A stretch of DNA of 64,000 nucleotides from Costus lasius. Lineage: Eukaryota > Streptophyta > Magnoliopsida > Zingiberales > Costaceae. Position numbers and translations under genes: made by a program. Below are positions 21,783 through 33,659 of this stretch, piece after piece (within the stretch, counting starts at the first letter, position 1; the number at the start of each line of letters is the position of its first letter). The DNA lies in contig CM050446.2 in assembly GCA_027563935.2 (NCBI GenBank), positions 26,353,501-26,417,500 of the forward strand, given 5' to 3'. The notes below the pieces were generated by a model. That model saw only the letters and a program-made list of their open reading frames with translations. It was not told the origin of the DNA and searched no databases.

Positions 21783-22571
21783 CTGTGTATACAAGGGTAG
21801 AAAAATGAAGGAAAGAACGGAAAAGTTACTTTTCCATGGTATACCCGGACAGACGGAAACGTTTAAAAGGAAAATGGAAGGAAAAGTTATTAACTTTTCC
21901 CTCGTTTCATGATCCGTCCAAAATTGGACGGATCACGAAACGAAGAAAAAAAACAACACAACACGCCACCGCCTCTCGCGCTCTTCTCACACCCCCTTCG
22001 ATGAACACCGCCGCGTCCGCTCGTTCACCTCCATGCTCGTCCGCCATCGCACGTTGTCCCTGCTCGCACTCTGTTGCATGTTGTTGCCTCGCGTCCGCTT
22101 CATCGCACGTCGTCGCCCCGCGTCCGTCGCCTTGCTGCCCGCCTCGTCACACGCCGACTGCCTCGCCGCCTCGTCGCACGCCGTCGCCTCGCTGCCCGCC
22201 TTGTCACATGCCAACCTCCTTGTTGCCTCGTCTCCGTCCCTGCTCATCCGCCATCGCACGTCGTCCCTGCTCACACGCAGTGGCACGTCATCGCCTCGCG
22301 TTCGAGGAAGGTGGGGATGGCAAAGTCCTTACTCGAGGCGACAACGGGGAAGCTCTTGGCGTCGACGACGCGAGGGTTGAAGGTGCCTGGGGGAGTGTTG
22401 AGGTGGATTTTTTTGGTTTTCTTTTTTGAGTCATGTGAAAATCACGTGACTCCTTTTTCTCTTCCATCCCTTTTCCTTTCTTCACGTGACTTCTTTTTCT
22501 CTTCCATCCCTTTTCCTTTTTTCTCTAGTTTTCTTTTCCATCCTATTTCTTTCCTTTTCGGTATACACTGC
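21783..22571. mobile_element. Probable non-autonomous TIR element with GC-rich core
   Basis: The ends are imperfect inverted repeats. On the left gtgtatacaagggtag leads into gaaggaaagaacggaaaag. On the right ccttttcggtatacactgcc reads, reversed, GGCAGTGTATACCGAAAAGG. The core (21960-22400) is GC-rich with two copies of a gccatcgcacgtnGTCCCTGC string (about 22040 and 22250). Overlapping ORFs there are Ser/Pro/Ala/Arg-rich and not believable proteins. I could not confirm a target duplication. Confidence 0.4.
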
Positions 22572-22580
22572 CTTTATGTT
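22572..22580. repeat. Left 9-bp target-site duplication of the Mutator-like element
   Basis: CTTTATGTT here and CTTGATGTT at 30364-30372 flank the inverted repeats; they differ at one base. A 9-bp duplication is the hallmark of Mutator insertion. Confidence 0.85.
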
Positions 22581-22806
22581 GGAAAAAATTTGGCAGCGAG
22601 GTACCTCGCTGCCGCAGATGCAGCGAGGTACCTTAATCTTGCAAGCGGGAATCTTGATGCGAGAGCGTGAAGTTTGATGCAGCGAGGATTTCACGATAGC
22701 TGAACTGATTTCACGAAACCTTAACTCTTATCTAACCCTAGGTTTAAGTCAATTTCACGAAACCTTAGTCAACTCACACGAAATCAAGTCTAAGTTAGGG
22801 ATTTCA
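22581..22806 (+). repeat. Left terminal inverted repeat of the MULE
   Basis: It begins GGAAAAAATTTGGCAGCGAG. Allowing for a 14-base insertion that repeats gcagcgaggtacctc, it matches the reverse complement of 30157-30363. Shared segments include gcagcgaggtaccttaatct, gcgtgaagtttgatgcagcg and taaccctaggtttaagtcaa. Confidence 0.9.
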
Positions 22807-23366
22807 CGAAAGCTGGAAAATCTCTCGCCCCACTTTCCTTCCGGCGACACCTATCGCCCGTCTCTTCTTCACCGTGTGAGCGACACTTCCAGTGACACTT
22901 TCCTCCTGGCGACTCTCTTCAACGGTTCGCAGGACATTCGTCGACTCTCTTCAGCGGTTCTCGGCTACTCGTCGGCTCTTTCCCATCAAAGTTTCCACGG
23001 TGATCATCCCTCCCCGGACACTGTCTTGTAAGTTTTCAACCTTTGTATTTCGGTACTGATATCTGAATCTGCACATCTCGTATGTATCCAAACATCTGCG
23101 TCGAAAACCCTAATTAGGTTTTTTGTCTCTTCGAAGGCTCCTAGGTAGAAATTGATGATTTTCTTTATTATTCAATCTTTATTTATTGTCTGTTGAGGGA
23201 CTGTCTTCTTTGAACCATCCCTTTGGAAACCTAAGTTACGGTTGTCCGGCGAACTATATTGGAGGATAAAATCAGGTAATATAATTTTCGTGAATTTATT
23301 GTGTTGTTTACCTAACATAATACCTATCGTATGTATTTTGTTAGAAATATCCATTTATACATTGAA

Positions 23367-26077
23367 ATGGAAAAAGGAGAGAATTCGCAGAAGGGAATTA
23401 AGATTAGTGATATCTTTGAGTGGTCATCCTCGAATGATGATCACATAGATGATGAACAAACTGAATTTGAGACAATAAGTGTGAAACTTGTAAGTTAATA
23501 TAATCTGTTATACTTCAATTGGTATAATATTTTTGTTAGGCAACACAACAGCTTACAACTATGCTTATATGTATGCACTTTCTCAGGAAGTAGATGATGA
23601 AACAATTGCAACACAAAAGGGTGAGGATATAGAGACATGTACACCAACTGAATCCTCTTTTCTAGTTCCTTCTATTGGTATGACTTTTAGTGGGGAAGAT
23701 CAAGCTTATAATTTTTATAATGAGTATGCTAGAAGAATGAGGTTTAGTATTAAAAAGTATTCTTTAGAACGTAGAAAGGACGGGAGTCCTAAATATCGAA
23801 AATTATGTTGTAACAAGCAAGGAACAAAGCAAATACGAAAAGATCGTGTTATTAAGAAATCACTACCTGATACCCGAACGAATTGTATGGCTAGTGTTGA
23901 ATTCAAGATTGATAGGAATGATGTATGGACATTAAAGAAATTCGAACTGAACCATAATCATCCTATGACAAGTCCTAATAAGACCTATATGCTCAGATCA
24001 CATAGGAGAATTTCACCTTTCCAGCGTTCTCTTATGGACCATATGACAGAATCTAGTATTAAGGCTCATCACGTATATAACTACTTTCAAGCTGGTGGAG
24101 CTAGTAGTGATGTTGGTTTTATCAGAGATGATAGTAACAATTACATCCAAAGAAGTAAACGCAAAAAATTGGATGGTAAGGAAACTCGCGGTATTCTTAG
24201 ATTCTTGAAGGATAGACGGGCCAAACATCCTTTGTTTTTTTCTACTATGGAAACTTCAGATTCAGGTGAGATAACTCATTTCTTTTGGTGTGATGGTAGA
24301 TCTATAATAGATTTTTCATATTTTGGGGATGTAGTTTGCTTTGATACTACATTTCAAACCAATGAATATGATATGCCTTTTGCGTCGATCGTTGGATTAA
24401 ACCACCACAAACAAACTATTATATTTGGTGCTGCATTGTTATATGATGAGTCGGCTGATTCATTTATTTGGCTATTTGAGACATTTTTGCAAGCTATGTG
24501 TGGCCGACATCCGGTAACTATTTTTATAGATCAGTCAGCTGCAATATTCAAAGCAATACATACTATTTTTCCAAATACAGCTCACCGACTTTGTTTGTGG
24601 CATATATTCCAAAATGCAGCGATACATTTATCATATGTGATTCATAGTAGTTCTACATTTATGAAAGATTTTAAATAGTGTATATATGAGCGGTGTAGCA
24701 TTGACACTTTTGAAAAATTATGGGAGGCTCTTTTGAGTAAGTACAATCTTGTTGATCACCCTTGGATGATTAATTTTTATAAAATTTGAACTAAATGGGC
24801 TGCATGTTTTCGAGTAGACACATTTTCAGCTGACATGACCACCACCCAACGAAGTGAAAGTATGAACTCTCACTTCAAAAAAATTTTTAAGAAAAAGTTG
24901 GGTTTATTTGAGTTCTTAGAACAATATGAGAAAGCACTGAGTTTCTTCCGGGAGAAAGAGATAAAAGCTGATTTTAAGTCTCGGAATAGAACACCAAGTG
25001 GTGGCTATGGTAATATGTGTAAACAAGCAGCTGAAATTTATACTGAAGTCATTTATGATGAGTTTTTGGCCCAGTTTAGGGTTCATGTTGATTGCCTTAT
25101 GCAGTTCATGAGTTCTGATGAGAGGGGGATCACATATAAGATGACTTCACCTAACTCTAGTAGATGTGAATTTATCAACCTCAGCCTTAGCCCTGTTCAG
25201 GTTGAGTGCTCTTGCAAAATGTTTGAAGTCAAAGGTATCATTTGTATGCATGCTATAAAGGTGCTTGCTACCAATAATGTGACATGCATACCAGATCAAT
25301 ATATATTAAAAAGATGGACAAAGTATGCTAGAGAAGGTGATGGGGCCATTGCTTGTCCACCGATGATTGATGCCTCAGGGAAAGAAAGTTTGAGCTCTAT
25401 ATATAGTCGAGTCTATCAAAAGCAATATTGTATATCAACAATGAGTTTGCAATCGAGGACAGCACTTGATTATATAGAAAATGCAACCAAACAACTGAGC
25501 ATAGATGTAGAGAAGATATTACGCAAAGAGGCCGGGCCGACTGAACAGTTGATTGGTGATGATATCAAAGGGTCAGATGATGGTCTTGTTATTAAGCCAC
25601 CCGTGGCTAAAAAAGGTCCAAAGGAAAAACGTAAGAAGGGGCCTCTTGAACGAAGACATAAGAAGCCACCGGTTACCAAATCTAAAGGCAGCAGCAATCT
25701 TGTTTACAACTACCAAGGGACCCAAGTTTGATTAAGTAGATTATGGATTTTCATGTTTAGTAACAGACCGTTCCACGTAGTTGACATTGTATTAAATTTA
25801 TATTTCATGTTTCTTTATGATAACAGGTACCATTTTACCAGCCCCTGATTCAACCAGGACCATTCATGTCTTACATGCAATTGATGATGGGTGCATCTGC
25901 TCCGCACTATGTAACAAATTATTATCTTGCTACTTTAGTTTGTGCGTGATTAGCTTATTAACATTCTTTTAATCTGTTATCTATATGCAGTTGGTTGATG
26001 AAGCCTCACAAATTCAAGGCACACACCTGTCATCTCAAGAGGGGCATAATTATTCTATCCATTCACATGAGAAATGA
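23367..26077 (+). pseudogene. FAR1-type MULE transposase, two in-frame stops
   Basis: Four exons fit in one frame: 23367-23489, 23587-25725, 25827-25910 and 25991-26077 (about 810 codons), all with GT-AG borders. Around residues 70-165 lies a FAR1 zinc-binding domain (GMTFSGEDQAYNFYNEYA; NHNHPMTSPNK). The MULE DDE domain has Asp in VVCFDTTFQTNEYD (about 291), Asp in TIFIDQSAA, and the HRLCLWH motif. The SWIM zinc finger is VECSCKMFEVKGIICMHAIK (about 580). A basic tail follows (PKEKRKKGPLERRHKK). TAG at 24676-24678 and TGA at 24787-24789 interrupt the frame between the DDE and SWIM parts; sequence on both sides stays in frame. It would bind the element's ends and cut and join DNA. This copy is dead unless the stops are read through. 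Confidence 0.9.
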
Positions 26078-26862
26078 TACATGTCGGTTGTAGCTTACCA
26101 TGTGGTATTCCACTTGGATTGTAGCTTATGTTATTCATGTATTAGTTCAGAATCTGTGTTGTAACAACAAGCAGTTGATTAGTGATGATTTCAGTTTTTT
26201 GTGAGTATGCAGTATGGTGAAATGATACAAGTTATTGTGAAATGAAAGCAGGTTATTGTGAAATGTAACAGTTTTTCGTGAAATGATACAAGCCAGTTTT
26301 TCGTGAAATGATACAAGTTATTGTGAAATGAAAGCAGGTTATTGTGAAATATCCCAGTTTTTCGTGAAATGATACAAGTTATTGTGAAATGAAAGCAGAT
26401 TATTGTGAAATGTCCCAGTTTTTCGTGAAATGATACAAGTTATTGTGAAATGAAAGCAGGTTATTGTGAAATATCCCAGTTTTTCGTGAAATGATCCAGA
26501 TTTGTGGTGAAATGATACGAGTTATTGTATCAACCATTCATTACATATCTTAACTCAAAAAAACTCAAAAGAAACTCAATGCATCACTAGATTATAACAT
26601 TGGTATCAACCATTCATTACATATCTTAACTCAAAAAAACTCAAAAGAAACTCAATGCATCACCAGATTATAACATTGTATCAACCAAATGTACAATACC
26701 AATGCCGATTCACTGTAACTGTAGCTTACCACCAACCAGGTTTACACAGCACTCTTTACCAATAAGCTTACCACCAAATGTACAATCCAAAATTCACTGT
26801 AACTGTAGCTTACCACCAACCAGGCTTACACAGACATTGTACCAACCTAAAACTCATCTTTT
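26078..26862. repeat. Minisatellites between the two MULE genes
   Basis: At 26214-26527 are about five units of 61 bp built on gatacaagttattgtgaaat and cccagtttttcgtgaaatg. At 26525-26685 a 68-bp unit (atcaaccattcattacatat) occurs twice. At 26710-26830 cactgtaactgtagcttacc followed by accaaccagg occurs twice. The tgtgaaat/cgtgaaat motif also recurs in the terminal inverted repeats (tttcacgaaa), which may reflect shared origin. Confidence 0.85.
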
Positions 26863-29646
26863 TCACAATAGTTTGCTAGTACATAGCTCCAATCCAAGCT
26901 CTGCCCGAAATCTATGCATGTCATCTTGGGTGAAGTCGAATTCCTCGTAGCGTGATAGATAGTCCATGAATTTGATCACAAATACCGCGCAGTCCACACT
27001 ATCCGTTGACTGCTTAGGGTAATTGGCATCCCACCTGAAATTCCATTGGGCAATATCTTTGCCCTTGCCTGCCTTGCACACAACGGATACATGGAACCTA
27101 ACCACTTCAAGCTAGCCAAAGCAATACACCCAGTCATTAGAGACATTTCTCAAATAATATATAATGGAAAACTGAGGTGCAATACTTACATATCTTTTTA
27201 CTAGACCATCATCATTCCTCTTTGGTGCCATCGAATTATAACCGACGACCTCTTTTTTCTTGAAATCAAAGTATAACAAGTACCAGTGTTTGCAATTGCA
27301 TACCGGCGCCATAATACTTTTTATGCTCTGGATATTGTCCTTCTTAATATGCTCTAATTGCGAGAAGCACCCCGCAATTAGTCCATTCTCGAATTGATAT
27401 AAGGCTGCCGGGGGTATATATGCAAATGGCGCAAATTTCTTTTTGTTTTGTCTGGATCTATTAGCCAATAAGGCGGCATACGCATCTATCACCTGTTTCA
27501 ATGAGAAAATTTCATTCAGATAATTCATTAAGTATAAGGAACTTCTACATGAGACTTATCAGATATCGAAATAAGTATAAGGAACTTACAGTTTCAGAAA
27601 TTAATAGCCCAAATAAGAGCTCACCGACATGGGACTTCGAAATTCTCCAAGGATGAATTTCGTTAAACATACTTACATCCCATGACAAGAAGATGTCTAG
27701 CTGCCCTCTTGCTTCTTCTTCTATTAACAGACGGCCACAATAGTCTGTTTTGTCCTTATACTGAAATACCAATGTGTAAGTTACTTTTATAAAATTCTAC
27801 TACTACAGTCGAATTGTTCTTTCTTCTTATTTGATAGAAAAGTTAAGAATAACATATGTTAAACAAAAGAACATTCACCTTGTCCACTACAGGTATATCC
27901 GGTGCTGAACAATCTAACACCACAGTCTACATAAAAAATTAAAATTGTTACAAGGACAAGATTAACCAGATTTATGAATTTATGGATATGTTTCTCTATA
28001 GAACCATCTAACACCACTCACCTCTGTTGTCTTCGTTTTTTTCTTTTCTTGGGTAAACGGGGATACTACTGCCCAGGATGTCATTCTAGTTCTTTTCCCC
28101 CGTCCAACTTTCTTCTCGCTGCCATCTTCGGGGCTACTATAACCTCCATGCTCGGCTTCAGTTCCAGTTCCTTCCATATCCATCTTTGTGTCTTCTTTCA
28201 GTATTGAAGACAACTTTTCTATTTGTTCTTTCAAAACTAAATTCTCTTCTGCAGATTCAACCAATTGGTGTTGTAATTTAACCATATGAAGAGTCATGAT
28301 GGTCTTGATCTTGTCTGTCTCAGCCATAATATGGTCTTTCTCAACCTTTTTGGTCTCAATGTCCTCTTGAAGCCTGCTAACTTTTGCATTCAGGCTTTCT
28401 ATTGCTTCATTGATCTACACAAAAAATCATGTATTTTGGTTGCCCTCTCTCAAATTGTATCATCATGTAGAGAACCAATTGCAAATTACGTAAAGAATCA
28501 TACATGTGTTGTATCTATAGCTAATGGTGCCTCGGTGGGAAATGGAGCCTCAGTAGGTAGTGGTGCCTCAGAAGGTAATGGAGCCTCGGTAGGTAGTGAT
28601 GCCTCAGTAGGTAAAAGGGATCCTTCCCCTACCTCTCTTACATGCTTGTCTTCAATTATGTCAAAAACAATCTATACATGTGTTGTCATTGTTAATATCA
28701 AAACATAACTAAAACACATTATAGTATAACTAAGTAATTCATTATACCGAATCTTTATCTATTTTCAGACACTTTTTGAAATAAATATTACGTCGAGGTA
28801 CTTTAACTCTCACCCAACAAAACATCTGTGGGTATGGTCTAGCCAACTTCATATCAGCATACAACGAGGTATGCTCATAAAACCAAACCTGCATACTGTA
28901 TAATGTGAAATGACATTAATAATTCGTACTTGTGCAAATTACGAAATAGCTGGTATGAAGATACTTACGCAAATTACGATACCGCAACCACCAAACCCAG
29001 GTACTTTCTTCTTCTTCTTCATACTAGCTGTGAGCTCAGTTTTCAAATAATAGTGTACAGCTTCCGCCCAATTATAGTCTCCTATTTTTTTAAGGTCCTC
29101 GACATACGAGACAACACCGGCATCAAGTGATAAACTAGTCCGGCTGAATAGAAAGCAGCAGAAAACTAGGAGGACCACCAACCTCCTAACTCTCTCCTCA
29201 TCCACTCTATCTGCTAGAGGAGAGCTAACTTGTCTTAACTTGTCTTCTATAACATTTCTGTTTAGTGGATGCCCACTAAATTCACTCATATAAAAGTCAG
29301 TAGTCGGCCGAGCACTCTTAAATCGAACCAAGTCTCCCTCGTCTGGAAGACCAAGAATCATCGAAACATCCCTCACAGAGAAAAGAACAAAATTTCCATT
29401 AATTATAAACCCACATCTCTCAGTGTCCTATGTGGGTTGCAGATATTCTAAAGCTAACATATCCAGCTGAATGGAGGGGCCTCCCAAAAAATGTTCAAAT
29501 GGGGTATGTCTCAATTGCGTTAGAAGTAAACTACCTCCTTCTATCCCCCTTATAAACTTATGCAAATGACTCAATGAGCATCGATTCAGAACGGGACAAC
29601 GGTCCACATATTTCTTTCTTTTTCCTCCACTGCTTGAGCTAGTCAT
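26863..29646 (-). pseudogene. Ulp1-like (C48) cysteine protease gene of the MULE, with one nonsense change
   Basis: A multi-exon minus-strand gene starting MTSSSSGGKRKKYVDRCPVL (29646). It continues through a plant-mobile/DUF1985-like region (VRDVSMILGLPDEGDLVRFK; MSEFSGHPLNRNVIEDKLRQ), a VWFYEHTSLYADMKLARPYP exon (about 28892-28745), and a linker with repeats seen at 28520-28625. The protease part has His in CKHWYLLYFDFKKKEVVGYN (about 27300-27240) and Cys in QSTDSVDCAVFVIKFMDYL (about 27010-26950). The usual Asp of the YFDS-type motif reads Asn (GYNSM). TAG at 29428-29430 (minus) breaks the N-terminal exon after LALEYLQPT. It would act on SUMO-like proteins if active; exon borders in the middle are approximate. 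Confidence 0.8.
28520..28625. repeat. 15-bp tandem repeats in the Ulp1-like gene linker
   Basis: The plus strand repeats ggtgcctcggtgggaaatgg-type units about seven times (gcctcngtaggtagtggt). In the minus-strand sense this codes a Pro/Thr/Glu/Ala-type linker between the N-terminal region and the protease domain. It is coding-repeat expansion, not a separate element. Confidence 0.65.
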
Positions 29647-30156
29647 TTTTAGGCAATAACTAAAACAGGAAGCCAATTTAGGTTTTTACCTAAAGCAATA
29701 TGATATAAACAATCTCATAATGCATTAAGACAAGATGATTTAGAGGACAAATGCTTACAACTTATGCTCGTTGGAGGAGGTTGAAGTGATGCCGGTTGAA
29801 GAGAGATTTCGTTGGAGGAGGTTGAAGTGATGCCAGTTGAAGCGAGATTTCGTCCGAGGTTGAAGTGATGCCGGAGTCAATTGTCCTCAGTGCGAACGGC
29901 GTCGAAAGGGGAGATTTCGCAAGTGGCTGGAAAAAAAACAAGGTCAGCAAGCAAAATTTTGATGTCCTAGCAAAGAGGCAAAAATTTCGCGTCGTGCTGC
30001 TGAAGTCCGCATGGATGATAACCGAGTTCCACTTCGCTGGCCGCTACGGAAGGCATCCGGATGCTTCAATGGTCGGCGGCGAGGTGGACATAACCCTGAA
30101 GGTGACCGGAGACCGGAGGCTTCAATGGTCGGCGGACGGCGGGAAAGGGGACGGAC

Positions 30157-30363
30157 GAAATCCCTAAACCCTTTGATTTCGTGTGAGTTGACTGCGGAAA
30201 CGTGAAATTGACTTAAACCTAGGGTTAGATAACAGTTAAGGTTTCGTGAAATCAGTTCAACTATCGTGAAATCCTCGCTGCATCAAACTTCACGCTCCCA
30301 CATCAAAATTCTCGCTTGTAAGATTAAGGTACCTCGCTGCATATGCGGCAGCAAATTTTTTCC
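30157..30363 (-). repeat. Right terminal inverted repeat of the MULE
   Basis: It ends ...gcggcagcaaattttttcc. Its reverse complement starts GGAAAAAATTTGCTGCCGCA and aligns through aaaccctttgatttcgtgtg. It is followed by the right target duplication CTTGATGTT (30364-30372). Confidence 0.9.
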
Positions 30364-30372
30364 CTTGATGTT

Positions 30373-30718
30373 GGGGGATCAAAGCCGACTTGTTGCATGA
30401 TGGGAAGCATGCAAGTTCATCCACCTCTACATGGATGCTATGAACTTCTACATTCATAGTAGTGGTCTATTATTAAACAAGAATGTGGATTCTACATCCA
30501 TGATCAATATACCAATAATTGATATACTAATTAAAGGGTCTGACTCGTGTAAGTGATCCATCCCTTCCCTTTCATATCTAAAATTCTAAAAATATATATA
30601 TTTGAAAATTTCAAACAAGCTTACAGACAATAATTCATTCGAACACCAACAAGCAAATACTAATAGTTAATGAAGAACATAGACACAAGGGAGGGACACG
30701 GAGGGACACCCAGTGTCG
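30373..30718. other. Short intergenic stretch, no gene seen
   Basis: AT-rich spacer between the MULE and the 3' end of the stachyose synthase gene; part of it must hold that gene's 3' UTR. Nothing else is recognised. Confidence 0.6.
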
Positions 30719-33534
30719 TCAGTATGCAAAGACCACCTCAGAGACACCACCTCTCTGCCCTTCCCAAGGGACCGCCACCCTCACCTTCCCACCCTCTCTT
30801 TCCCACTCAAACCCTACCTCAACCCCATTCAAGGTGCACCTCTTTGGCTTCCTATTACAGTACCCTAAAAGCTCACCCCCACCCTTCACCTTCACCCCCA
30901 CCACTACCTCACCCTTAACCTCACCCTCACCCCAACTCGCCGCCTCCACCGTCCCCACGCAGTTCAACATGTTCACCAGCCCGAACGCCGCGAACTTCAA
31001 ATTCTCAACCACCTTCTTCACCGGCACGAAGCTGAAGAGCTCGAAGCAGGACGGCTGCAGAGTGAAGTGGATGGACTCGGACTTTGACGTCAGCAGCAGC
31101 AGCTCCTTGGTCTGCTCGACGTACACGGCGTACTCTTCCGCTTCACCCATATCCTCGCATTCCTCCCTCTGGCCCCACTCGATGTCGGCTGCATGGACCG
31201 CTCCCCTGATTGGCTTGTAGCAATGTGGGTAGCTTCTCACTTGCTTCTGCTTTGGGTCCCACCCCGCTCCTTGGCAATTGAAGGCTCCAACTACCCCTCC
31301 AAACTTCATTAAACGTAAGTCTGGTCAACCTTTCTTATCTTTTCAATTGTAAAGAAATCTGTGCTGTTTACCTTGTTCAAGTTCCAAAGTTTGAGCACTG
31401 TCTTTTCGTCAAACAGAGGGTTCTCAAACAAGCAGTCCCTCGTGGGCAGAGCGTAGTGCTGACACCTGGGAATGGTTCCGTCCGGGAAGACCAGTTTCTT
31501 CAGGAGGTCAAAGTCATGGCCGTCCAACGAATCGCTAACGTAGACCGGACCGCCGCAGATGGCCCTCGCGGCCGCGTGGAAGCGGCCGCACGCGTGGTCG
31601 GACTGGAACATGTCCCAGTCCGGATGAATGAACTCGCCCATCCACAGGCTGTTGTAGGAGTTGTTCACCATGTGAGCGCCTTGCAGCCAGTAGATCCCCA
31701 TTGGATCCCCGTTTGGATCCTCGAACCAGAAATCATCACCTGTAATCAAGAAAACAATTTGCACTTATTCTCTCCATTGATGATTAGATCAAGCAGGGGA
31801 AGTGGTTAGTAATCCGAGCTGAAGATCTCATCACCTGTTCTTCCCATGGGCACCTGCCAAGTTCCAAGGTAGAAGAAGTCGTTGCACTGCTGCATGCTGG
31901 AAATGATCCCTGTTCCATTGAAGTTCTTGGCGATTGACTTTGACAAGCCATCGTAGTAAGCCTTTGCAAGCTCGACTCTGCCTCCGTAGTCTTCGCAGAC
32001 GTATTCCAGCGTCTGAGACATTAAGCAATTCATTAGCTGATGCATCAGAAGCATTGCATCGAACACTTTTCCAACTTACATGGATGACATCTACTTTCAC
32101 GCCAGTGACTCCAACTCCAGCCAGGTAAGAGTGCATGGACTCGTACAGATCGCCAGCCTGATCGGGGCGGACGAGTCCGATGCCGCCTTCCACGATCTTG
32201 TCGACGGCGAGGTCGTCCATCGTGCCGGCCAAGCCAGGGGAAAGCTTAGCGGGCACCAAAGTTGACTCCAAATGAGTGCTTCCCGGCCTCACTCCACCCC
32301 ACGCCCCGCACAGCGCTTGCCAGACAAAGACATCATCCAGCCCTTTGAATCTTGTCTTCAGATCCAGAATCAAACCATTCATTCCGCAAGGTCCGTCGCC
32401 CACCGCTGGTAGCTCTTGCCTGCTCTCAAGCATTTCGTCGAGCGCCTTCCTTAACTCGGCGATTTGGATATCGAAACTGGATAAATCAGCGATTCCAGAT
32501 TGGATCGCCTTGTTCCTTGCCTTCTTAGCAAGCTCAAGCTCCTTGGCCTTGAGAAGAATCCGCTTCGGCATGCTCTTATCGTAATGATAAGCTGCAGGAT
32601 TCAGCAGGCTGCCGCCCCTGTACTTCCTGAACCTTTCGCACTCCTCGAACCGGTACAGCCGCGCCGTCATCTGCTCGCCGCCAAACACGAGATTGCGCGC
32701 GTCCTTCGCGAGGTTCTCGCCGTCCAAGTTGATGCTCTGCCAGCCATCGTCGATCACGATGAACCGCGGCGGAAGGCCGCCGTCGAAGAAGTCCTTAACG
32801 CCGTGCCAAATGCCTGGGGGGTCGACGGTCAGGTAGAACGCGTCCCACGTGCACCACCCGAACTTATCGACGATCCGCGGGAGCGGCTTCTCCTCCCGCA
32901 GCCGGAAGGTGCCGAGGTGGACGCGCAGGGCGTCGCAGGCCTCGCGCATGAGGGAAAAGGGGTCGTCGCCGGCGTGCACGTACGCGATGGCTTCGAAGGC
33001 GGCAGAGCGCTCGCGGGAGCAGCCGCTCTCAGCGCTGAGGACGACGTGGCCAGCATCACCGGGGAAGAGGGCTGACCGGAAGTTGCGCTCGACGAGCGGG
33101 AGGAGGACAGCGTAGGCGCAAAGCTCGGGGACGTGGAAGAGGACCAACTGGGTCTCCATCTGCAGGTCGGAGCCGGACTGGCCGACCCACATGGTGGACC
33201 ACCAGGTCTTGAAGCGGAATATGCTGAGAAATCGGCGGGAGGTGAAGCGGCCGAGCGAGGTGCTTGGGCGGTCGGAGGGTTCGGCCACGGAGAAGCCAAG
33301 GAAGCCGCCCTTGTGTGACCGGGCAAGGGCTTCCTTGAGTACAGAGTCGGGCGCGTTGTTGGGTGCGTGGTGGCGGGCGGCGGAGAAGCTGGTGAAGATG
33401 ACGGTTGCGGGGACGTCAGATAGTAGCGTTACGCCGTTGACGGTGAGATCACCGTCGGAGAGGGAGAAAAGATTGGCGAGTCCATTAGGTTGATCGTGGT
33501 GGCAGTGAGAGTCAAGGGGGTTTGGAGGAGCCAT
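30719..33534 (-). CDS. STS: Stachyose synthase (GH36 galactinol-dependent galactosyltransferase)
   Basis: Four exons: 33534-32080, 32012-31835, 31739-31372 and 31303-30719. All borders are GT-AG, the total is 2586 bp, giving 861 aa in one frame. It moves galactose from galactinol to raffinose (or sucrose) in the cytosol; products serve in transport, seed storage and stress tolerance. GH36 marks are DKFGWCTWDAFYLTV (about 222-232), RFIVIDDGWQSI (about 258), GVKVDVIHTLEYVCEDYGGR (about 478; the Asp of KVDV is the expected nucleophile) and EFIHPDWDMFQSDH in exon 3. An extra charged segment at about 300-378 (FRKYRGGSLLNP, then KELELAKKARNKAIQSGIAD) is the roughly 80-residue insertion typical of stachyose synthase and absent from raffinose synthase. 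Length agrees (about 850-870 against about 780). The start at 33534 is chosen because a TATA box lies at 33604-33597, leaving the Met codons further up untranscribed. A closely related raffinose synthase cannot be fully excluded. Confidence 0.9.
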
Positions 33535-33596
33535 GAAAACGAACAAGGGGAAGTGATCAATTACACCGGGCGTCGAGGGTGGCGGAGGCATCGGTG

Positions 33597-33604
33597 TATA
33601 TATA
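33597..33604 (-). promoter_or_regulatory. TATA box of the stachyose synthase gene
   Basis: TATATATA on the minus strand about 63 bases upstream of the chosen ATG. It predicts a 5' UTR of about 30-40 bases and excludes the in-frame Met codons at 33591 and 33681 as starts. Confidence 0.6.
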
Positions 33605-33659
33605 AGAAGTTGAGAACAGTATGAGGGAGCTGGATTTGGAAATCGCGGATTACTTGCTG

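Larger units (their letters stand above)
22581..30363. mobile_element. Complete Mutator-like element (MULE) carrying a Ulp1-like gene
   Basis: A 7.78-kb unit with terminal inverted repeats of about 226 bp (left) and 207 bp (right), and a 9-bp target duplication with one mismatch. It carries a plus-strand FAR1/MULE transposase (23367-26077) and a convergent minus-strand gene with a C48 (Ulp1) cysteine protease domain (29646-26863), separated by minisatellites. This layout matches plant MULEs that have captured a ULP-like gene (Kaonashi/KI-type elements). Both genes contain in-frame stop codons, so this copy is inactive but structurally whole. Confidence 0.92.

Noticed and set aside
21836..22670. 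ORFs of 197-198 codons
   Set aside because: Ser/Ala/Pro/Arg-rich overlapping frames in the GC core of a TIR element, crossing into the MULE inverted repeat; not a single believable gene.
26214..26527. Regularly spaced repeats that could suggest a CRISPR array
   Set aside because: Units are direct tandem copies with no unique spacers and lie inside a plant MULE.
32276..33493. Several plus-strand ORFs of 88-191 codons
   Set aside because: Antisense shadows of the GC-rich first exon of the stachyose synthase gene.
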